Below, piece after piece: positions 55,802-64,000 of a stretch of DNA of 64,000 bases. The stretch lies in NCBI GenBank assembly GCA_002633005.1, contig NMRA01000043.1, positions 702,566-766,565 on the forward strand, in the 5' to 3' direction. How positions within the stretch are numbered: the stretch's first letter is position 1; every line of letters begins with the position of its first letter. Below the pieces are notes generated by a model, which did not search any database, was not told the DNA's origin, and saw only the letters and a program-made list of their open reading frames with translations. The DNA comes from Phoronis australis. Taxonomy: Eukaryota > Phoronida > Phoronidae. The translations under genes were made by a program, and so were the position numbers.

Positions 55802-57055
55802 TTTGTTTATTTTCTTGGGGCTAAACTGTCCCCTGGAATCTATACACCCACATTCTTAACAGGATGACAGAGTATTCACAGAAACATCCCCGAGCCAAAT
55901 AACCATTTCCTAATATTGCAACATTGTGATGAATTTCTTATGATCTCCATAAGTTGAACTTAGTGAATCACGAAAACAATCTTAAGCACTGTTCTTAAGG
56001 TAGGTGTATACACTGGTCAAATCTCCAGGTTCCTATCTAAAATAAGTATAAAGGGGGTTTTAACTAGTTACAAATGACTCTGAAAGTGAAAAAAAATCGA
56101 AAAAAAAGTTTTTATTGTAGTTCGTTTTTTTTTTTAATCGTATTTTTTTTTTCAAAAAATCCAATTCACCTCGAATTTTTTTTCAAAATGCACAGGGATT
56201 ATCATCAACTGTTTCCTTACGCAATATTCTACTTATCCATACCAAATATATGTACAAAATCATTATAATCTTGATTTTGTGGCTTTTTTGCGTGTGAGTT
56301 GGGGCCAGCACGCCACTTTCTGTCATTTGGTCACTTTCCGCCTAATAACTAAAAATCTGGTCCATGTATCAAAAAACCCTGGCTAGCGATTTTGCTTCAG
56401 TCCTAGAGGATTTCAAATTTGCAAATTTCGTAAAAATTGACCCACGCGTTGCGGAAAAATAGGCCCGAGAATCTTGTCACTAACGTGAAATCACGAGCCG
56501 AAAAACGGCATTGAAGTAAGCGGGCATCGATTGCCACTTGAGGTCAAAATTCGTTCAGAATGCGCGGTCATTATGTTCCAATTTTTGTTGATGTACTAGA
56601 AATAAAGCTGATAATTATATACTTCATGCTTAGAAAATGTGACATACGTGTTTGTTTATAGCGTAATTTTAATCATTTTTGCGAACTTTTGAAGCACGAC
56701 AGACGACCAAAACAAATATGGGTGTCACGTGGGCGGAGCTTAGCGTTGATCTATTGTCTGCTGTACTGGTGTGCCGACTACACATCATTAAAACCATGTA
56801 TTGATTGTTTATGTAACTCATCTGAACTATCCATTCAGCGTGGTAAAAGACTCCCTAACTGTATTACATTGACCTATTTGTTAGTATTTCTATATTATAT
56901 GTAGTTACCGTCTCTTCATCAACCAATACATGTGTTATATTAAATCGCCGCGGTACTATCTACATCAGGGATGAGAAAATAGCACTTTCAGCACAAATAG
57001 CGTAGCTTGGGTGAGATTCTCAAGTTACCAACATTTTTTATATTGCTTTCCACTA
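55802..57055. other. Intergenic stretch between hAT-like elements
   Basis: It holds A- and T-homopolymer clusters at about 56085-56185 and no recognisable gene. A frame at 56689-56904 has no family resemblance. Confidence 0.4.
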
Positions 57056-58049
57056 AAATCAGCAGTGGCGGATCTACGTTTTCAGTAAGGGGGGGGGGGT
57101 TAGAATTCCCGCAAAGGTAGAATCCGAGGCGCGTGGAGCCGAGCGGGGGGGGGAACCCCCCTCCCGTGTAAGACAACTTTTTGTTTTTGTAGCCAAACAG
57201 TGAAATTTCCATGCATCCTGGTACGTTTCTGGCACTTAACATGTCCCTGGAATTTTTCTTAAGATAATTAAAAACCCTTCTCGATTTCGTCACATGAACT
57301 TGGCTCATAAGTTTCGTGAAATCATATTTGTGCACATCTGGGTATGAGTCACACCACCAGCAAAAATTTTTGTTGGAACATCTCCTTACACACACCTTTT
57401 TAGCATACGAAAAAGTGTGGTGTGTATACAGGGGTTTAGACAACTACCAAACATTGAAGAGCATAAGGAGCACCCACGGGGCGTAAAAACTTGAATATCA
57501 GATGATCGCAGCAGCCTCAAGCTGTTTAAGAATGAAGACCTGTACTGTTAGTCCGGAAATAAACATGTGTTCTGTCTCGTCAAATGTATCAGGAAACAAA
57601 TCATCTGAAAACAGTTTCACGAAACCAAAACACTCTGTAAGCCTACACCGTGGTGAAAAGATATACAGGAGCAGTTCGTAGAGGGACCAGATGTACACTG
57701 AGAGTACACGAAAACTCTGGCCTGGTCCGTCACGAGACCAAAAGTACACCTGTGCTTATTATTCCTATAAAAATAGTCGATCTGTCGCGGGACCAAACAG
57801 TACTGGCTGAGATAAATAGTTTTACAAAGCACACTTTGGTAAAAAAACATCACAAGACTACTTCGCCGAGGGACCAGAAGTACACTGAAACTCGATATCT
57901 ACACAAATCAAGCTGGCCTGGTCCGTCGTGAGACCTAAAGAGTACTTTGCAAAAATTTTTGCATTGAAAGTTATGGGCAGCGGCCCATAGTTTCTCTCTA
58001 GACACGTTTTAATTCCCAGTGGTTGCTCATACGTGTAGTTTACACATCT

Positions 58050-58202
58050 GGGCTGAGTTGCATAAAGCTTCAAAAGTTATCCACTGGATAAGTTTGATTG
58101 TTGCATGACGTCAGGTGCATTGTTCAACAATAACAACGTGATGCGTGATAATGCGACGTCATTGTTGCTATACGGCGTATAACTTTTATGCAACTGGGCC
58201 CT
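58050..58202. mobile_element. MITE nested inside hAT copy 2
   Basis: Left end GGGCTGAGTTGCATAAA and right end TTTTATGCAACTGGGCCC are inverted repeats. Copy 1 lacks this block: there the sequences matching both flanks (ACATCT and GATGGTCAA side) are adjacent, giving an empty-site comparison. Confidence 0.75.
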
Positions 58203-58740
58203 GGTGGTCAACTGCTGCGAGAGGTTGTCAAGGAAGGGTTTTCGCGCCGTTCTGTAGTACTCACTGGAAGAAACAAGTATTGGGTACAGATTTAACTACG
58301 CACTACGTGAAATAAGATTTTGGATATGAAGCAGATAGACTCATGTGGAAATACAAACCAAAATCAGTTTCTGTGCGCTCGTAGACCCTCTGGTGTAATG
58401 AGTAAAAAATAAAAAAAAATAAATAATTTCTATTTCGTTTTCATTGTACACAAGCATAAAAAACCGACATTATTACAAACTGTGAATAATTATAATTTAT
58501 TACCTGGGTGTTTCTCCAGGAACGTTGGTCCTATCTTCCTGCCGTCTAGACTGCCGAGGAATCAGTATATCGGATCCAATGGTTTGCTTGTCTTAGAACC
58601 ATTCTACCCAGACATTTTCGACGTTTGTTCCAAACGCTTGCACTTCGTCAACTGTTGTGTCAATGAGCTTGTCCACCTCTACAATGCAGCATCTCGTTTC
58701 GCAGCTCAGTTGGCACTAATCCCCCTGAGGTTACCAAGTC
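58203..58740 (-). pseudogene. hAT transposase remnant (copy 2)
   Basis: This is the minus-strand counterpart of the copy 1 exons: the EYYRT...PFLDNLSQQL segment lies at about 58265-58205 and the upstream exon at about 58735-58500, with the donor beside the sequence TTACCTGGGTGTTTC. Small indels and substitutions disrupt the frame. Confidence 0.65.
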
Positions 58741-59817
58741 CATTCGAAAGACTTACAGCATGCACAACTAAATTTGTTCTGTTCATCATGGACTACTTCT
58801 AACCTTGACGATGTATCCCAGGACCTATTTGTATCTCTTGCAATTTTCGAAATCACGTCCCAATGTGTGAACGCTTGAAACCCGAAGTACTAACATCAAA
58901 TAAATACCCATGGGCATGGGCGTTTCGTCGGGTGGGCCTTTCTGCGGAAATTCCCAGTATAGAAAACCTCAGTGGTGCTTATTGCAGGTAGAAAGACGAT
59001 AGGTGCTCCTTTTTAAGGCCCATTGAACATCGCACGAGTCCCGCAAGACTTTGTTGTGAAAATAGAGCCTCCCTGCAATTTCTGGTACTGTACACTGTTC
59101 GCGAATGCGGTCACTTTGTTAATATGAGTGCCCCCTTGGTCATTCCTTGTATAGTGATAACTTGTTAGAGTGCCATGATCTTCAAACAGACTCGCGACCA
59201 CACCACGGCGCCCGCCACAATAGCAATTCTTCGGAAAACGAGTTTTTTTCAAAAGTATTACATGTACATGTACACTGTATGCTATTGCGCAAGACAACTT
59301 TACAATACACCAGTCAAATTCGAGTTACAAACGTGTGAGGTGTAATAGGATGACACGGCATGACAGATGAGGTAAAAAAGTTGCCCGTCAATTCGCCTGA
59401 ATATCAGGGTTGCGGCACCACAGTATTTCCCCTAATCAAATCAAAACATATCTTAGAGTAAAGAAACTAGTTACCTAAAGAAATCAGCTATAGAGCTGCT
59501 TTTTCAGCGGTGGATCCATCTAAAATGCTTGGCTACTTCAGAAGTGTCATCGGAAGCGCGCGCACAATTGATCTCCGGGGTTTTGCCGATGAGCCACGAA
59601 GACTCGAAACGCGTTGATTTTCATAACAGCAATTCACAATGCAAAAAATATATTTTCAGTATTTTTTCAAACTTGGTTTACTCGGGGTTTACACACGCTG
59701 GCGGTGCCGTTTTTGTTTTGCTGGAGACGTTTTTGTTTTTTTTTTATTTTTGGGTCCTGGCCCAAGGGGGGGGGTTTAAACCCCCTGAACCCCCCCCGTA
59801 GATCCGCCACTGAAATC

Positions 59818-61353
59818 GTATAACATCATGAGTTTTTATTCAGGGATACGTTTGAATCTATGCATGAGAACAATTTTGTTATGTTGAACATTAGGTCATT
59901 CCTCTAATTCTTTGGGTTACGGCCGGCAGCAAGTTAAAAAATCCCCCGAGTTTGTCAGCCTAGTTTCTCCATGGCGCGTTCCTAGCACAGAAGCACGATT
60001 TATCTCCAAAAACTCTTCTCTGACGGCACGTAGTTGTCCATGTCTCGCGCGCGCGGCGTGTCTTCACAGCGCGTGCATGCACTCTCATCGAATCGTGCCA
60101 ACACCGCCCACGTCGACGCTCGGCGTCCTCTCGCAAGACACCTCACCTTTCGGACTTCTCTTGCACACGCACAATTTCTGCACTGATTCCTAAGCAGTGA
60201 TGGGAGTGCAGTGATGGCTTCGGTAGGACTTGGCGTATTCAAACTTATTTTTTGCAGGACAAACAGGGTCAGGCTGGGAACAGGAGATAGTTCATAAGTT
60301 CACCACCAACTTTCACATGGTCAAAAATAGGATTATTTTATACTTGGCCTTGCTACAGCATCAATATTAGCTGGTAATGACAACAGCACTCTCGATTGCC
60401 CGGTTACGCAATGTTTGCCAACAGGGTTAGATTAGAGCTAGCGTCCTGGTATAAGCTCGGCCCCACTTGTCAGTCATTGAGCTGGTGAGCACTCAAACCA
60501 TATGATTTACTGAAGCTTGTTCAAATATAAAAGAAACAACTTTCAGAATGATTTTATTTTTCTTCAGTATACTGTGCGTCAAGAATTAAAGATTAGGATG
60601 ATACAAAAATGTAAAAAATAATCAAAATTAATTTTTTGTCTATCCACCTACCTTAACTTAACTCGTCTTGGAAACTGGAGTTCATCAATAGCTGAGTAAA
60701 ACTTCTAACTGCCATAATTTTATCTTTGGGTAAAAAGTATTTCAGATATTCAGATTTTTGAACATTGTATTTGTCATTTGTCACTACCCCTGCCTCCCAA
60801 ATGCTTTAGATACGTACATGGTGTACCCATTTTTGGTGCAATTGCAACCATATACTTTGCAGTATCAAGTGATTTGTACTGGCTTTAGGTTTCACCCCCT
60901 ATCCATGATTTCAAATCAGCTGATCTGCTACCAAATACAAAACACAAGCAGGCACACCAGCTCAGAAGGGTGACTATCTGTAGAATAACAAAATAACAAA
61001 GTGCTTCCTAACTGACCATTTGAAATGGCTTTGATGTACTGATGTAGTAAATTTACACCAACCTCTCTACCATTACATTGGCAGGACCAAAACATCATGC
61101 CAATGTAAAAAGGGGAAAAATTGCTGTGAATGGACCAGTCGATTTCAGAAACGATGTTACAGTAACACAAGGTGTTTTATGTATTCGCTACAGTGTTTCT
61201 TAAAATGCAAAAGTGGAAAACTTGCAAGTTCGTCAACTCAGAGAGATTCTTAAAGGAAACTGAGAAAGTATTTTAGACTGAACAAGGCTCATAGTGTCTT
61301 CAGGAACTGAGGAATGAGGCTTACTAGTACTTTCTTGGCTAAAGACATTCTGT
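59818..61353. other. Flank between hAT copy 2 and the TM9SF2-like gene, with a CpG-dense patch
   Basis: The segment at about 59960-60160 is strikingly rich in CG dinucleotides (GTCTCGCGCGCGCGGCGTG and similar) against an AT-rich background. Open frames cross it on both strands but show no recognisable product. On the minus strand an AATAAA at 60558-60553 could serve the TM9SF2-like gene. The remainder shows nothing recognisable. Confidence 0.45.
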
Positions 61354-63300
61354 TTATTCCAACTTTGTCAAGCTGTACATTTTGGTAACGAACAAAAAAC
61401 ATGAAAAAAACCCAACAGGTGCCATGGCTAAGAAGAAGATAAAAACGAATAAGATGGTATAGCCAAAGTAGATAATGATGCTGGACACTTCCTCAAACTC
61501 CAGCTTGGAGACAAAGAAGTATATACTGTATAAGAAAATATAGAAGGCAGAGAAGCCAGCAGTGATAAAGGAACGCCACCACCATCGGTAATCTTCTGCA
61601 CAAAGCTGAAAGTAACACAGCAGAATGGTCGTCTCAGAAGTTGTGATCACACACATGACGAACGTAAGCAGTAAGTAGCCAAACATGTTGTACGTTCGAT
61701 GACCCCAAGAACTCGTGAAAATGAAGCATACTTGAATGAAAATGCACCCAAAAGGAAGAAATCCACCTACGATAATTCCTGGTAAGTAATGTGTTGTCCA
61801 TGAGATTTTGATCTGACGAGGAATCGTATTGGTGGGAACTGGATGCTCAATGGGAGTGCACTTGAAGCCAAAGTAGGCTCCAATGAATGTGAGGGGCACA
61901 GAAACACAGAGCCAGAGAGCTAGCAGGACAATAATGGTACCACATGGCACTGCAGCACTACTCTGTTCACTCCTGAGTAATAAATTATTAATGAAGAAGA
62001 CACCAAATATTATCCCAGGCACAAGTAAAGCTGTCAACAGAAAGTTACTTTTCCACTTCTCACCACCAAAAGTCTTGTAGATTCTTGCAGCTGTGTAGCC
62101 TGCTGAAGTCCCAAACACCACATAGAAAACAAGTGCACAAGTCCCGAGAGCACCTCGGTTAGCAAGAGACAAGAGGCCCAAACACGCAAACACTAAAGTG
62201 ATAACAAACGTGCCTAAAATCTGAGTGCCACTTCCAATGACTGCTGAGAGCAGCATCCCTTTGTTGGGTGGGCGGAAAACATCACCACGAATTAACTCCC
62301 AGCCAAACTCTCCCTGGACACCCTTGGAATGGTCACTTTGGTTGAATCGTACTATTGCTTTGCTGACAGAGCGCAGGATGATAGCGGCCATCAAACCTGA
62401 GAGGAAGACTATAGTGATCAGCGAACTCATAATGCTGATCCACTGGACCTTAACAAACCCAGGCAACAAGTGTAGTATGTTGTTCCATCGATAGAACCAC
62501 TTGGTCAACTTGTTTTCCTTGAAGTAGACAGAGTATGTGTAAGTCACCTTGACTTGTCCTTTATCCTTACCCGATATACCAAGCGGACCCTTACTCTTGT
62601 CACACCTATTGCTTTTTACGAGATAAGTGTGATTGATGCTTCTGGGTACAACTTTGATGGAGACAAGTTGGCTACCATTCAAGACACTAGACTCCACAGG
62701 ACGATACTCCACAGTAATGTCAACATGATTGAACAAATAGTAAGTATCCCGCTGGACCATACGGTCATTGATGACACAAGCGTCGTTCCGTATCCCCTTG
62801 GCAGTAACATAACAGCCAATAGGGTGACCCGGTTCGCAATATTGTGTATTTTCGCCTGCAGTCTCTGCCTCATAACACCAGATGACAGGCATATTGTCAA
62901 TAATCCAGTGGTGCAAGTAGTTCAGTTTGACTGCATAAAGTATTTTCTTCAAGTTGTCCTGACCACCCATGTACGTTTTTTCACAGGCCACCTTACAGGT
63001 CTCATTCTGCATAAACGATATATTGTACACTGAATTACGGATTCTTTCTCCAAACACGACCTGGTACAGGTTACTTGGCGCCGCTGTCTTGTCTATGCCA
63101 CAAAAGTCAAACCATTCATAGTTATAAGGCAGAGCAGACTTGACAGAATCCAGGTGATTTACACTGAGATGAACTTTCTGATGGCATTTATCCTTAGGTC
63201 CCAACCCGCAGTCAGGAGCAAGTACTGGTAAATAGTAGGGTCTGCAATTAGCAGCTAAGCACATAGCCAGAAGCAAAATGCTACAATTTGCATGCTTCAT
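61354..63300 (-). CDS. TM9SF2: Transmembrane 9 superfamily member 2-like (nonaspanin), intronless, 648 aa
   Basis: Nonaspanins are nine-helix endosome/Golgi membrane proteins involved in sorting and glycosylation homeostasis. One uninterrupted frame encodes the full protein: signal peptide (1-19), a luminal domain opening PYYLPVLAP, conserved LDSVKSALPYNYEWFDFC, FGERI, LNYLHHWIIDNMPVIWCYE and FNHVDITVEY, then nine helices at about 287-310, 349-375, 382-404, 419-440, 452-476, 506-530, 538-563, 578-597 and 605-638. EFGWELIRGDVFRPP, PANRG-like LANRGALGTCA, YKTFGGEKWKSN, VPLTFIGAYFGFK and LLCYFQLCAEDY-W-WRSF are family landmarks. It ends KLE, matching the KXD/E Golgi-retention signal of the family. 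Length equals the usual 640-660. Vertebrate TM9SF2 has many introns, so this uninterrupted copy may be an old retrogene kept functional. It is closer to TM9SF2 than to TM9SF4 by motif. Confidence 0.95.
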   Translation of the reverse strand: MKHANCSILLLAMCLAANCRPYYLPVLAPDCGLGPKDKCHQKVHLSVNHLDSVKSALPYNYEWFDFCGIDKTAAPSNLYQVVFGERIRNSVYNISFMQNETCKVACEKTYMGGQDNLKKILYAVKLNYLHHWIIDNMPVIWCYEAETAGENTQYCEPGHPIGCYVTAKGIRNDACVINDRMVQRDTYYLFNHVDITVEYRPVESSVLNGSQLVSIKVVPRSINHTYLVKSNRCDKSKGPLGISGKDKGQVKVTYTYSVYFKENKLTKWFYRWNNILHLLPGFVKVQWISIMSSLITIVFLSGLMAAIILRSVSKAIVRFNQSDHSKGVQGEFGWELIRGDVFRPPNKGMLLSAVIGSGTQILGTFVITLVFACLGLLSLANRGALGTCALVFYVVFGTSAGYTAARIYKTFGGEKWKSNFLLTALLVPGIIFGVFFINNLLLRSEQSSAAVPCGTIIVLLALWLCVSVPLTFIGAYFGFKCTPIEHPVPTNTIPRQIKISWTTHYLPGIIVGGFLPFGCIFIQVCFIFTSSWGHRTYNMFGYLLLTFVMCVITTSETTILLCYFQLCAEDYRWWWRSFITAGFSAFYIFLYSIYFFVSKLEFEEVSSIIIYFGYTILFVFIFFLAMAPVGFFSCFLFVTKMYSLTKLE

Positions 63301-64000
63301 CGTCGTTGTTTATGAAAGTTTTAATCCAGGATGTTCATACTGATTATACCCAAAAGTCAGAGTGCCGCTAGGAACGATAGCTCATCAGAACTAACTCCAA
63401 AATAAAAGTCCAAACAGTCGAAATTCAGAGATTCTGGAACTATAGCAATACTGCCACGACCACCATGACGGACCTACTCCTTCTGAAAATTCACGCTAAA
63501 ACCCAATTAGATTTGTTTATTGAAGCGCAAGTTTATTAACTACATCCATTCCCTGCCAACACAATAGAGAGCCAGCCGGCTGGCATCATAACATTCTCCA
63601 ACTGAATAGACTCTACTTGTGACCTTTTCTTTGACCCGGATCTTCATATGGAAGACAATAACCCGGATCTTAAAAAGGAGGACAATCAGAAACCTCTTGT
63701 ATGGTACTAATAGCGGAGTTGCAACCGAATCGATTTAACGATTGTGCATGTCCGGAAATTAGGGTGCGCAAAGGCTACTGGGATTGTTGATGGTAAACGG
63801 GATGACCGACTGGTTTGCACGACGTGTAATTTGTGTGCATTAAGCTACGCTGCTGTATGTAATTCTGCCGCTATTCGCCCTAATTAGCGCCCATGGCTCA
63901 ACAAGTGCCCCAACGCGTTTTCAGACTTTGCTAAAGTAAGCGCCCAGCCCATGAACTACATGCGAAAAATGCCCTTACCTACAGTTCTAACGTCTCCAAT
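63301..64000. other. Upstream flank of TM9SF2-like gene
   Basis: No coding region was recognised. A 14-bp palindrome GCCAGCCGGCTGGC lies at 63571-63584, and a short duplicated CCCGGATCTT motif is near 63634 and 63661. This is the likely promoter side of the gene; no specific element can be assigned. Confidence 0.4.

Larger units (their letters stand above)
57061..59812 (-). mobile_element. hAT-type DNA transposon, copy 2 (2.75 kb, inverted relative to copy 1)
   Basis: It has the same CAGTGGCGGATCTACG and CGTAGATCCGCCACTG ends, and the interior is homologous to copy 1 in reverse orientation. A different 5-bp duplication AAATC (57056-57060 and 59813-59817) shows an independent insertion; two extra bases (AG) sit at the left end. 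Unlike copy 1 it contains a 153-bp nested MITE. Confidence 0.86.

Noticed and set aside
62554-63033. 159-codon plus-strand frame
   Set aside because: It is the antisense shadow of the TM9SF2-like coding sequence.

Overview
This is animal nuclear DNA. The evidence is four metazoan gene families, spliced coding exons bounded by GT/AG sites with matching phases, kilobase-scale introns, and many decayed transposons and minisatellites. The mix (a pre-duplication LAMP, an SLC16 carrier with the [11 protein letters not shown] loop motif, a TM9SF2-type gene, hAT and THAP relics, CTCF-core-like repeats) fits an AT-rich invertebrate bilaterian genome, perhaps marine. I cannot name the species.

Layout. 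(1) 1-26.9 kb, minus strand: the 5' part of a LAMP-family lysosomal membrane glycoprotein gene. Eight coding exons are visible, giving a signal peptide, two complete LAMP luminal domains with a Pro/Thr hinge between them, and the start of a third. The 3' end lies beyond position 1. Intron 1 is 12.3 kb. The introns hold a 47-bp satellite, two broken THAP zinc-finger pieces, a MITE containing a tRNA-like SINE head, a possible LTR and a 0.5-kb palindrome. (2) 26.9-27.3 kb: a 426-bp head-to-head promoter with M-box-like sites. (3) 27.3-31.0 kb, plus strand: COPS9, the small COP9 signalosome subunit, in three exons. (4) 31-35.8 kb: intergenic, with minisatellites. (5) 35.8-44.2 kb, minus strand: a six-exon SLC16 monocarboxylate-transporter-like gene. 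Its last intron carries a satellite-like repeat with a CTCF-core-like motif about every 150 bp. (6) 44.2-61.3 kb: a repeat-rich gap. It holds an element with long inverted arms, two inverted 2.7-kb hAT transposons with transposase relics, a 0.94-kb relative, and an array of GTACGTACACTAC. (7) 61.35-63.3 kb, minus strand: an intact, intronless TM9SF2-like gene.

How the genes relate. LAMP (lysosomal membrane), TM9SF2 (endosome/Golgi) and the SLC16 carrier (plasma membrane) all act in membranes, and COPS9 acts in cullin deneddylation. Nothing indicates a common pathway. The only structural link is the shared LAMP/COPS9 promoter interval. The most unusual content is the third LAMP domain, the CTCF-like array, the GTACGTACACTAC higher-order repeat, and one hAT family seen at four sizes with 5-bp target duplications, one of them with an empty-site comparison inside the window.
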